From positions 17,431,584 through 17,495,583 of the forward strand of contig OY978527.1 in assembly GCA_963854835.1 (NCBI GenBank): 64,000 bases of DNA, given 5' to 3'. The stretch comes from Megamerina dolium (taxonomy: Eukaryota > Arthropoda > Insecta > Diptera > Megamerinidae). This document shows positions 43,577-53,524 of this stretch, piece after piece. Position 1 is the stretch's first letter; every line of letters begins with the position of its first letter. A program made the translations under genes and the position numbers. The notes beneath the pieces are model-generated. The model was not told the origin of the DNA. It searched no databases and saw nothing but the letters and a program-made list of their open reading frames with translations.

Positions 43577-43718
43577 TGTCCGTCTCCTTAAACATCACAC
43601 ACATCTCATCCCATCTTTTGTCCAACACGAAACTATTGTGATAATTTCTATCTTTCCGATTCCATAATGCTGGTCTATCATGTACTGCTGATATTAATTC
43701 TTCATACGTAAATGGCAT
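43577..43718 (-). CDS. MADF-BESS gene 2, exon 1 (first half of MADF domain)
   Basis: From the ATG at 43718 the frame reads MPFTYEELISAVHDRPALWN then RKDRNYHNSFVLDKRWDEMC and VMFKETD, the first half of a MADF domain. A donor GACA|GTAAGT follows after 47 codons plus one base. The longer frame upstream (to 43793) has other ATGs, but the conserved domain starts directly after this one and gene 1 begins at the same place. The 4.5 kb intron to exon 2 contains the head-to-head LTRs. Confidence 0.88.
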
Positions 43719-44430
43719 TTTGAAAACTTTGCGCGCAAGCACTACACAAGTACGCACATATATTATGCTCACTCTATGAATAAACATCAACAACTAAATT
43801 TTTTATCGTCTTCGGCTTAGCTCATATCTTCGCTTTTCCATTTGTTCAATTTGCTGTGTTCTTTGTTTCTCATTTCCGCTTTGCTTCATATACATATGTA
43901 GTCAATCACAATCATGCAAACTGGTCGCATGCACATATGCTTTAATTATACGAGGTAAGGCATACACAGAGAGTAATTGTGTATATTCACAAGACGAAGA
44001 AGCAATACGCAATTTTGACGTTGCATTGCTCATTGCTTGCCAACGCGCAGTAAAAGGGTTTTCCGATTGCCGTACCTTGTATTATATATCCTCTTATTAT
44101 ATTCCATAATATAGGAAACCAACATTAAAGCAGGTAAAGTACAATACGACTATGTAATGGTGTGATGAATTTTTATATTTTGTGGGCAATTTTGAGTTCA
44201 TTTGGTAAATTTCATTATAGTAAAACTGTGGATTACGAATTTATGCCATTAAGGCTAAAGTACGATAAACGCAATTGAAATATTTCTTATATAGTGTTAT
44301 GCCATTTGCATTCTTTAAAAAAACGGTACATATCATTATTTTTGCTAAAGACTCAATTCAGAAACTTGACGTAACATAACTTAGCACAGAAAAACTGTCA
44401 CTTGAGAATCTTAGGAATCTCTTGAGATTC
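43719..44430. other. Upstream region of MADF-BESS gene 2
   Basis: The promoter side of the minus-strand gene. Bases 43757-43855 are shared with 27285-27350. Around 44341-44400 GACGTAACATAACTTAGCAC matches 30370-30400. No coding signal. Confidence 0.35.
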
Positions 44431-44604
44431 CCGGCTGAAGCAACCTTGATATCGAAAAGCTTCTTCTTATGAATAGTGCGCACCCGTCGTAATTGACAGT
44501 AGCAATTTGCCATGGATAAACTTTTTCAAGAGCTCTGTGACAGTACTCAGATCCCACAAGTAGGTCTCTCCTAATCCTGACCAAATTTAACACGCACAAC
44601 AATG
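44431..44604 (+). mobile_element. SINE copy, degenerate, without tRNA head
   Basis: It matches the family body from CCCGGCTGAAGCA through TTGCCATGGATAAACTTTTTC, AAGAGCTCTGTGACAG, CAAGTAGGTC and AATTTAACACGCACAAC. Two internal stretches are missing. Older than the other copies judging by divergence. Confidence 0.7.
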
Positions 44605-44689
44605 CTATCGATATTTTCAAGATTTGAAAAGGCCACCATTAATTTTCTATTGTGAATTTTTCTCTATCCAACTTACAAAACAATAGGTG

Positions 44690-45021
44690 CGTTCGCTTAT
44701 AAACAATGTTCAACAATTGTTAACAGTTTTCGACATGAAAAGCGTTGGCGAAAAAATAAATCCAGCTGTCAATTACGAACTGTGAATGTTAATTTGCAAG
44801 TTTCTGATAGTTTTCAGTTCACCTCCTTCTTGTAGATTTGCTCATACCGAGAGTGACAGATGACAGAAATTGATAGTGATAGTGTAATGTAAGTGAGCAG
44901 ACCTAATAAAACAGCAATCAGCCGTTTAGTTAATCCGCAATACTACCGTCTGTCAGTTTATTATTTTATTCGGATTAAGTGCGCCGGTAATCCGGAATTA
45001 GGCTGCCGTCTGTCTAGGCTA
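44690..45021. repeat. Partial inverted copy of the TIR element at 27931-28452
   Basis: Read backwards from 45021 it gives TAGCCTAGACAGACGGCAGC and continues for about 330 bases in parallel with the first element (CTAATTCCGGATTACCGGCG, GGATTAACTAAACGG, CTGACAGACGG). Its inner end at 44690 lacks the second terminal repeat. Confidence 0.7.
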
Positions 45022-45985
45022 TAAGGAAAAACAGCTGATGGCTTTATATCGTGTGACGTGTCGTGTGTGTATAAAAAATGTAAACAACATATTGATGCTC
45101 AGAACAACACGTCATCTGTGTATAAAGTCATCAGCTGTTTCTTTTTCTGTTTCTGATCGACCAATTTAGTAGAAAAATACTATCTTTCATGAAGGTTTTC
45201 GGAGCATTTATGAGTGGTTTAAGCGCTCCGGAAAGGAATTTAAAAAGACTCATATGGTCTGTTGGGATATATAATGTAGCATCCATTGAAATTGGCGAGA
45301 GTAAATTCAGAAAAATTTTTACTGCAGAACATTGGTGTAATATATCCATAAACAATTATTGAGACGAAAAAGTAAATTGAAGAGTATCTCATTTCTTAAA
45401 ACGTCCATAGTTTTTTCATGTTTCGTCTTTGCTTTACATTTTCACTATAATCGTTTCTTTATTTTCTCAAGTGTATAGGTTTACATAAATATTTTACTAT
45501 ATCGCTTTAAGAAACAATGAATGCCGTTGTCTGTATTAACATTTGCTTTTATATGTAGTCGTTGTATGTATGCACAAGTATATGCGAATACAATGTTACC
45601 GGTAATCAAATATAGTATGAATCGTATTTCGAGGATATATGAAATTATTGTATTGTTATTTTCTCATACAAAACATATAAGCATATAAACATGTATGTAT
45701 GCATTTGTATATTAGGTTGGGTCACAAAAAAAAAAAGAATAAGAAATGTTGTAGCAGCAAGAATAAGGAAATGTCATGATATACAAACAACAGGTAGTTC
45801 CGCTTTCATTCTCTCACGCAATTTTTGACGTTCAGTCGAGAACATGACTTTTAACTTACTTGACAATTTTCTAAAAAATGTTGCCACTTTGTTCAAATTC
45901 AAACGTAGCAGGGGTATTATGGGGTTATAATTGCTTATTTATGTGCTGCGCTTGAAATACGAACAGACTACATACACACTATGTA

Positions 45986-46050
<65 letters not shown>

Positions 46051-46250
46051 AATAATATTATATTCAATAAGAGTAAAGCCGTTATGCTGTGCAAAACTTA
46101 TTTATTAAACTCTGAAATAACTTAATTTAGATGATTTATCATTTTAAAATATTTAGTAAGATCAGTAATGTTTATTTGGTCGCAATTTACTTTGGACAAG
46201 CATTTAGCGCACTTTCATCGATCTATAAAAAAGTAAAATTTAGTAAATAT
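45022..46250. other. Non-coding DNA with an (AT)n microsatellite
   Basis: At 45741-45775 a scrap of the GTAGCAGC repeat is seen. Bases 45989-46044 are a perfect (AT)28 run. At 45060-45130 short inverted words CGTGTGTATAAA and TTTATACACAGATGACG could pair. No coding signal. Confidence 0.5.
45989..46044. repeat. (AT)n microsatellite, about 28 units
   Basis: Uninterrupted AT dinucleotides from 45989 to 46044. Likely length-variable. Confidence 0.97.
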
Positions 46251-46409
46251 TTATAAAAAATGGAGTAAAATTCATTGGAATTATTATTTACCTGGTTAAT
46301 ACTTTGTCGAATAACCCTTATTCGTTATAACTGCTTCACACCTTTTGACATCTGTCCAAAGGGACAGCGTTCCACGCTTCCTGTACTCCTTCCCAAAGTT
46401 CGTTCAAAT

Positions 46410-47293
46410 TTAAAATTTTTTTTTTACACCTTTAGTTTTTACATCATTCCACAAATTTTCGATTGGGTTCATGTCGGGACTTTGAGCTGGCCAATCGAGA
46501 AATGCAATTTTTTCATGGGACAACCAGTTTTTAACCACCTTTGCTGTATGTTTCGGATCGTTATCGTGCATAAAGATCCAGTTAAATGGCATAACTTCGA
46601 AGGAATATGGCTCCATATTATTCATCAGTATTTGAAGATATGCAAATTCATCCATATTTCCTTCTATCTTAACCAAAGGTCAAACACCGAAAAAAATCCC
46701 CAAACTTTTAAATTTCCTCCACCGTGCTTTACGGGTTTTTTTGTGTATCTGGGATTGATTTCTTGATTTTTCTCGCGATGTACATACGTTTTGCCATCAG
46801 GACCAATGTGATTTATTTTGGTTTCGTCCGTAAAAAGTATCCTTTTCCAAAATTTTAAGTCTTTCGATCTATGATTGTGTGCGAATGACGAACTTTTCCT
46901 AATATTCTTTTTCGACAGAAGAGGTTTTTGTCTGCTGACACGTCCATACAAATTATTTTCATTCAGACGTCTTCGCACTAGTCTACTTGACACATTTAAG
47001 CCCAATTCCGAGTGGACTTCTGCTATTATTGTGCGTGAAGATTTAAAAGGATCTAATTTACTCTTCCTAACAATTATTTTATCCTCGCGGAGGGTTGTTT
47101 TGCGAGCCGGCGCTTTACGAATTTTTTTTTGAGATAACAAATTGGGAACACTATTAACATTTTTGATGGTGTTGTACACCATTTTCCTAGAACAATTCAA
47201 TATTTTGGAAATTTCCACTTGGTTTGTACCTTTTTTGTAAAGATCCCAAATTAGCTTTCTCTTTTCAACAGAACAGTAACTTCCTCTTGCCAT
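46410..47293 (-). pseudogene. Tc1-like transposase (DD34E) with one frameshift
   Basis: From ATG at 47293 the frame opens with MARGSYCSVEKRKLIWDLYK and a helix-turn-helix pair (NQVEISKILNCSRKMVYNTI), then a second DNA-binding part (KSSRTIIAEVHSELGLNVSS, RLVRRRLNENNLYGRVSRQK). The catalytic part has ILFTDETKINHIGPDGKTYV (first Asp), HGGGNLKVWGFF, then a frameshift near 46670. In the next frame follow EGNMDEFAYLQIL, FMHDNDPKHTAKVVKNWLSH (second Asp) and WPAQSPDMNPIENLW (Glu). Spacing from the second Asp to Glu is 34 residues, fitting DD34E. Only one clear lesion is seen up to the end at 46410. Terminal inverted repeats were not found by eye. Confidence 0.92.
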
Positions 47294-48189
47294 TTTGTTA
47301 AAATATATAAAAATAATGAATATTTATTGCACATTCACAACAGTATTCAATAGTTCCACTTCAATAGTTTCCACTACAATATTTTCTTCCCGTTGCTCTG
47401 TAATTTATACTAGATTATTTAAGGTTGCATAAACGCTTTGTATTTGGGCAATTGGGAAATAAGCAGATCATTATATTTTTATTTTATATATTTTTTTATA
47501 TTGTATATTTCAATTTCAAATCAAATTAATTTCAAAATCCGAAACGAATACTTATAGTTTTCACATTGAAAGGTCGTCAAAATTTGAAGTAAAACTTCAA
47601 AATGTAGGGATTTTTTAAAACAAATATACGGTAGCACAAAAAATATGGTCGACAAAAGGAACGAGTGCAACTATCTGTGTATTTATATCATGGGAAATGC
47701 TTTGTTTTGTTTCCGTACAAACATTTCCGTATTCTGAAAAGAGAATGGACCTTGGTCGACTATGTGATCAAGTCCTTCCGGGTCGCACACCCGTCCATTC
47801 TTGGGAAGCTGAACAAGAATAGACGATACAATAAGTTTTGAAAATACTGTGCTATTTTTCTTTCAGAAATAATACCTTTTGAAAATGGCACCGGTTTCTT
47901 CAATAATAAGGTATGCGTCAACTGTCAAAAACACAAAACAACAACCATGCGTTGAGGCATTTTTTTTGCTTTAATTCAGCAGTTGCTATATTTGAATATA
48001 GTGCAACCATGAAGAAAACAAAATGTTCAGAATTTCTAGAGTGTGTCTAGGAGAAATTTTTTATAAAACACTTTCAATAGAATTTTACAAAATACGGGTG
48101 TATTTTTCTTTAATGATGACCTACCCGTCATGTTGTATCTACTTATAGGGTGGGTCATTTAGTGGTTTTGTTTTTCAACATATGTGTGT
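47294..48189. other. Non-coding DNA with hairpin-repeat copy
   Basis: At about 47690-47815 the sequence GGGAAATGCTTTGTTTTGTT, CATTTCCGTATTCTG, AATGGACCTTGGTCGAC and CCATTCTTGGGAAGC is a copy of the repeat at 50832-50995. The rest has no coding signal. Confidence 0.5.
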
Positions 48190-48361
48190 TGTGTTTCCAG
48201 TGACAGCTCTACGATTCAGGCCCTTGAGGCGAATATCGAGCAAGCCATTTGTGAGATAGAGCCGGAAACTGTCACAAAGGTCTTGGAAAACTGGATTGAC
48301 AGGATGCGTTACTGCGAAGCCAGCAGAGGCAGCCACATAAATGAAGTTGTGTTCCATAAAT
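48190..48361 (+). pseudogene. C-terminus of a mariner-like transposase
   Basis: The plus strand reads DSTIQALEANIEQAICEIEP, ETVTKVLENWIDRMRYCEAS and RGSHINEVVFHK with a stop. This is the last 55 residues of a mariner-family transposase (LE.NI..AI..I.P...EKV.ENW ... C..SRGGH..EV.FH). All upstream sequence is missing. Confidence 0.8.
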
Positions 48362-48996
48362 AGTGGGAATGTTTGCTCTTTCGAATAAACCAATAATATA
48401 TCGACAATCAATTTATTTTTGTTCTTTTTGAATTTTTAAAAAGAAACTTGTATATGGTTCAGCCTGTACATACATATGTATGTATCTCTTTTTCTCATAA
48501 TCATTTTATTTGCTCTTTGCTCTTGGTATTTTTTCCCAGTAGGAAAAGTATTGTTTGGTAATGCACAAAGCAACGTATCGCCTTATAGCCGATACATTAC
48601 AAGATGCATGAAATTTTGTACAGACATGTCCCACGAAAGGAATGTGTCGATTTCAGTAGAGAGCAACACATTACCGCCTGTACTACCAAATATTACATTT
48701 GCATCTGAAAAGATGCATGAGAAAAGTAACACGAAATCATATCATGCGTTTTGTGTATATAAATATACACTTCATAGCATAATGTTCTTTCTGTACATAC
48801 TAGAAATATATGACCTATTTATCGTTTATTACAATAAACGATAAATACTTAAATATGTATATTTAAATTATATATATCAAATATATTAAATATATTTTAA
48901 AAAATACATAAATAATGATGTCTGATTATTTGTTAATTGTTTTTTTTTTTAAGCATTGGTGTTTAAAATTATTAAAACATTTTACGTAATTGCTTT
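48362..48996. other. Non-coding DNA with a perfect 15-base inverted repeat
   Basis: TATTTATCGTTTATT (48816-48830), two-base loop, and its perfect complement (48833-48847). No coding signal around. Confidence 0.5.
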
Positions 48997-49281
48997 TCAA
49001 GCGCTATGTGCATATAAGTACCGGACGACACGAAGCAATACGGATTTTTCACATATTATTAAAGTTTTAGAGGACACTTGTGCACACATTTCTACAGATC
49101 GCAGTATAAAAAGGAGTTCATCAAAATACCTTCTTGTAATAGCATAATTTTTGCTCCATTGGCAAAGCTTCTCACACAAACTGGCTGATTGGCCAGATGA
49201 CTGACCAACATCGCTGCGTGTTTCTGTTACTTCAGCAACTTCTAACCTAATTTCACAATCTTCTTCAATATCACTCATCAT
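48997..49281 (-). CDS. Unidentified 94-residue frame, possibly from a DNA transposon
   Basis: From ATG at 49281 the frame has an acidic N-terminus (MMSDIEEDCEIRLEVAEVTE), a Ser/Gln stretch, then CEKLCQWSKNYAITRRYFDE and LLFILRSVE. The W....I......LL.IL pattern followed by a KTLI element recalls a short helical segment found near the start of several insect transposon-encoded proteins, but I cannot assign a family. It has no recognisable partner nearby and may be the first exon or a fossil of an element. Confidence 0.3.
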   Translation of the reverse strand: MMSDIEEDCEIRLEVAEVTETRSDVGQSSGQSASLCEKLCQWSKNYAITRRYFDELLFILRSVEMCAQVSSKTLIICEKSVLLRVVRYLYAHSA

Positions 49282-50831
49282 ACAAATAGTTCTACTATTG
49301 AGAAATTTTTCTTTTTTTAATCAAACGACGCCAAAGCCGCTTTCAATATAGTTTATATATCTTTGAGGTAACAAAATTTCCAAGTAATACACAAAAATTG
49401 CACTTCTTCACTTGTGCACGCTAGAAATTCAAATAAGTATTGCGTCAGCCAAAGAAAGCGAACCAACCAGCTTACGAACCAACAGTAGAGAAACAAAAGA
49501 AATGTATGCATTCCCAATTCGCTTACTTTGGATGCGTATTTTCTTCCCATCGGTTTCACATAGTATTTCATATATAAAAACTGCAAGCATGGTTTCTATC
49601 TTTTCTTATAAGAAAAAAGTAACGCATGGCATATTTTCTCATTGGGTTGGGTAAATACACACATGCATATATACACATAAATATGTATGTTTGTTAGTTA
49701 TTTATTGTACTCGTGCTTCTTTTACTCATTCTCTTCTACCCGGTGTTTTATTATTACCTACCAGTATCTACTACATACATATGATACATATATATATATG
49801 GTATATGGTTTTTGTTGTTGTTATAATTCTCCGTTGTGCTGCTTTTATTTACTCTGCCTGATATTCTGCTGCTGCTGTCGCTACAACTTTCCTTCTGTCC
49901 TTCTAAATTTCTCCTTTTTTGCTGATATTATTTTACATAGTATGTAACCTCTTTGCAATGTTGCCACATTTCACAGAAGTACTTTCGCTGCTGCGGTTGT
50001 CGCAACTGAGACTAATGCATGAGACTGTAATTTTTTTTTAGTATTCCTTGTTTTTTTTGGGTATTATTTGTTTGTAGTGTTGATTTTTATGTTTTTGATT
50101 TTTTTGCCAGTAATTTAAAGTAGGTATTTAAACTTTTTTGATGAAATAAAAATTAATAATACAATGATGATAAGTAAAAATTGATGGAAAAATAGAAAAT
50201 ATTCCATAAAAAAAAATATTGTTATTGCAAATGTTGTATGAATTGTGAACATGTTCACCTTTCTGATGCAAATGGTTTCGTGCAATATAGGAGTATCTTC
50301 TCTCTTATTCTTGAGTGTCTTATTAAAATTGAATAATGCCAAATTAATAACAAATTTCAAACAGTAACATTCTTCTGACGATTGTTTAATATGAAACTTT
50401 TACACTCATGACTTTAGGTACGATATTGGAGACAGATATATTCACCGTTCTTGTAGTAGGAAAGACACAAACATTATCCCAGAGAATTAAGACGTCGATT
50501 AGAATTCCGCAAGTTCTTTAGTTAGATATCGGAAGCTGCTACAAAATCTCCAAGTAGAAATTTCCTCGAAATTGATTGTCATTGAAGCTCCATTAAAGCA
50601 GACAATGTTTAGAAGCCCCAAAGAAGCTTTGACAAAGTTGCATATTTCCAACGTCAAATAGAGAAATAATCGACAAAGAGGTGAAAGGATATTAAGACCA
50701 GGGGCACCGCAAAAATCATGTACATATAAGTAACGTAACCCCATTGACTAAGCAAAATGGTGGGTCGGAATCAGTCTCACAGTCTACATCTCCCTTAACA
50801 TCTACTCTTTAGCTGTCATACACTGTTCAGA
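49282..50831. other. Non-coding AT-rich DNA
   Basis: T-rich and pyrimidine-rich tracts with no sustained coding signal on either strand; open frames here are low-complexity. Nothing recognised. Confidence 0.4.
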
Positions 50832-50832
50832 G

Positions 50833-50875
<43 letters not shown>

Positions 50876-50995
50876 AGCAGCAAAAATATGGAAATGCTTT
50901 GTTTTGTTTCCGTATAAAGCATTTCCGTATTATGATGAGGGAATGGACCCTGGTCGACCACGCGGTCGAGTCCATTCTTGGGAAGCACTCTTCAG
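50832..50995 (+). repeat. Short dispersed repeat with (GTT)n head and internal hairpin
   Basis: It begins with (GTT)14 leading into GTAGCAGCAAAAATATGG. GGAAATGCTTT and AAAGCATTTCC then form an 11-base perfect stem with a 15-base loop, followed by GGGAATGGACCCTGGTCGAC, CACGCGGTCGAGTCCATTC and TTGGGAAGC. Worn copies are at about 39395-39490, 41580-41690 (-), 45741-45775 and 47690-47815. No coding frame, no A or B box. Class unknown. Confidence 0.7.
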
Positions 50996-51369
50996 AATTC
51001 ATTTTAACTGCTTGGAAGCCGTTGCGTTCAACGATCTAGCCGAAACAGCGGCGTTGAGCAAGAGTTTGCAATGAAAATCAGTCAAGGGTCGTTTTGTTGT
51101 AACACTTTACGAATTCCACATATGGTATACGCTGTCTAAGATGTAATTATTGATGATTGTTAAAGTAACGTATTGTTGTCGTTATTTAAAGATGGCTGGT
51201 GCGACCGAGTGCGTCCACAAGAAAGGGATGCTGTGGTTAAACAAATTAATATACCACTTGAGCTTCTTACTCTATCATGAACCAACCTATTTAGCTAGTA
51301 TAACCGAACTTAACCTTAACGCTGTTGTTCAATAACTCGGACGTACGAATTATGGAATTATGATTAATC

Positions 51370-51381
51370 TAATGTCGCCAG
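51370..51381 (+). repeat. SINE target site duplication, left
   Basis: TAATGTCGCCAG, identical to 51733-51744 on the other side of the SINE. Confidence 0.95.
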
Positions 51382-51732
51382 CGGGTGCCGTAGCTCAGTG
51401 GTTAGTGTGTTGGCCTTCTGATCTGAAGGTCGTGGTTCAATCGCCGGCTAATGCATAACAATTTTAATATCGAAAATATTTTTCTTTCGAACGGTACCCA
51501 CCTTTCGGCAAGTAATTGGCAATTCTTCCGACAATTAACAACTTGCCATGAAAAAGTTTCTAAAAGAACTGTGTGTCAAAGCTCACAAGGGTTCTCTTCA
51601 GTTCGGAACCGGCTAAAACAAGTAGGTCCCTTCTAATACAGTCCAAAAATTTATCACGCACAATAGTAATGGAAGAGAAACTTGGTCAATGAGCCCTTCG
51701 AGGCTTTAAGTGCCACCTATTTTTTTTTTTTT
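51382..51732 (+). mobile_element. Full-length tRNA-derived SINE with 12-bp target duplication
   Basis: The unit starts CGGGTGCCGTAGCTCAGTGG with an A-box-like TAGCTCAGTGG at 51391 and a B-box-like GGTTCAATC at 51434. A body of about 270 bases follows (TTTCTTTCGAACGGTACCCA, CTTCCGACAATTAACAACTT, GAACCGGCTAAAACAAGTAG, GAGCCCTTCGAGGCTTTAAG) and it ends in a T-run, as expected for a Pol III transcript end. TAATGTCGCCAG stands directly before (51370-51381) and after (51733-51744). The head most resembles an Arg(TCT)-type tRNA by eye; that is unverified. Mobilised in trans by a LINE, which is not identified. Confidence 0.93.
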
Positions 51733-52419
51733 TAATGTCGCCAGTCATTCTAGCACAAGTTCTAGAAAAGTTAACCTTCTATATATGTATGAATGTACAA
51801 TGCGAAGTTTTTGGACAACAATTAGTAGATTTCTACTTACGTGTCGAAAAGAAAAGACTTCGGAATTTAAGTCTAAGCTCAGAAGCCAAGCCTTATAGAA
51901 ATATTTTTAGTCATTACACGTTTTTAAAAGGTACTTTTTAGGATCTGTCACTTTATCATATACATAGGAACAGAAAAAAGTCTAAATCTAGTAATAGAAC
52001 TCTATTCAGATGAATAGTTATACAGTAAGAGCTACTATGTGCATTATATAAAATTTCGATCCAACTTACGCATAAAAAAATAAACCATGTAACTATATAT
52101 GACGGATATGTAAGGCTGATGACAGAGTGAGCGCTACAGGCGTTGCTATGCTTGAAGTTACAACCGCTATTGCTATATCAATCTTTGACGTGTCAGAGTA
52201 AGCGCTATATTGTGTGATACATTGTGTGGTTTTTGAGAGAGAGAATGTGAGCGCAAACTTTTTTACGCTCTTTAGTGTATTTATTTTTCATTTGTTTATG
52301 TTTTGTGTGTCTTATTTTGTAATGAGATGTAGTTTTTTGTTTGAGCTCACTTGTCAACCAATACTTATAACGTATTTTTTGCGAAAAAGGAAGGAATACA
52401 TGAAATAAATAAAAATAGA

Positions 52420-53504
52420 GAAAAAGGAGAATTTCGTGAGCTGAGGAAACATCCTGAAAATTTTTTTAATTATTCAAGAATGACAATAGAGACTTTTGAC
52501 AACATTTTATTGAAAATACAGTGCAAGCTTGAAAAGCGTTGCACAAATTTCATAACAAATCCAATAGTGCCTTGCGAAAAATTAATAATAACTTTAAGGT
52601 AGGTATTTATACAGTGGACGGCCAAAAGTACGAATTGTATATGGCCGATTATGGTTTATAACAATAAAATTATTGGCTTTTTTTATGACAATTTTATGAC
52701 TATTTCAGTCATTGTAAAGGAAACTGTAACAGCTCTTTGGGAAGAATTGCAGCCAATACATATGCCTCAACCAACAAAAAATTCCACAGAACAGACAGCG
52801 GAACAATTTTGGAGATTATGGAACTTTCCAAACTGTGCAGGCGCTATCGACGGAAAGCACATTCGAATTCGCTGCCCAGCTCATTCAGGATCTATGTTCT
52901 ACAATTACAAAAAATACGTTTCGTTGGTTCTCCAAGGTGTGGCAGATGCCAATTGTAAGTTTATAACAATTGAAGTTGGCGGCTATGGCAAACAAAGTGA
53001 TGGTGGAACGTTTAGTTCGTCGCAATTGTATCAACAATTGAAAAATCGCCAATTTCTTCCAGCTGATACTCAACTTCCAGATTCGGATGTTTTGGTGCCC
53101 TACGTTTTAGCTGGTGATGAGGCATATCCATTGCTGGATACTCTTTTAAGGCCATACGCACGAAGAGATTGCTCCACAGAAAATGAATATTTCAATAGTC
53201 GGCTTTCTCGAGCTCGGAAATGTATTGAATGCGCCTTTGGAATAATTACCGCAAAGTGGCGCTTACTTTGAAAGCCTATTGAAACTGACCCATCGTTTGG
53301 TGATCTACTCGTTAAGGCTATATGTGTCCTTCACAATACCATTATTGACCTTGAAGGAAATGCAAATGCAATGCAAGAAGCCAATAATTTAAATAATAAT
53401 CGCAGTACTAGTGAACGAGAATGAATATTTAACGCGATCAACATGACAAGAGGACGTGTGGTTAGAGATGCTTTTCGCGATTTTGTATTCACACACAAAT
53501 TATA
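52420..53504 (+). pseudogene. PIF/Harbinger-type transposase
   Basis: The N-terminal part (GEFRELRKHPENFFNYSRMT, IETFDNILLKIQCKLEKRCT) lies at 52430-52600, then about 90 bases are out of frame. From 52700 it continues SVIVKETVTALWEELQPIHM, FWRLWNFPNCAGAIDGKHIR (first Asp), VGGYGKQSDGGTFSSSQLYQ (second Asp) and VLAGDEAYPLLDTLLRPYAR. RKCIECAFGIITAKWRLL follows, then a TGA where the family normally continues, and in the same frame KPIETDPSFGDLLVKAICVL, HNTIIDLEG to the end. The catalytic residues are visible. Inactive because of the N-terminal shift and the two stops (53270, 53422). Confidence 0.88.
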
Positions 53505-53524
53505 AATAAAAATAAAATACTTAC

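Noticed and set aside
45931..46125. 64-residue open frame
   Set aside because: It is an artefact of the (AT)n microsatellite read as Tyr-Ile repeats.
49353..50360. Several short open frames with hydrophobic or Lys/Asn-rich products
   Set aside because: Low-complexity AT- and T-rich sequence. No splice signals or motifs support a gene.
51382..51455. tRNA gene at the start of the SINE
   Set aside because: A- and B-box words are present, but the anticodon and acceptor stems do not pair properly, the same head recurs with long identical bodies, and target duplications enclose the whole unit.
52602..52695. Intron in the PIF transposase
   Set aside because: A GT and an AG are available, but the family motif (TIS before VIVKET) lies before the AG, so the break is better explained as a frameshift or local decay.
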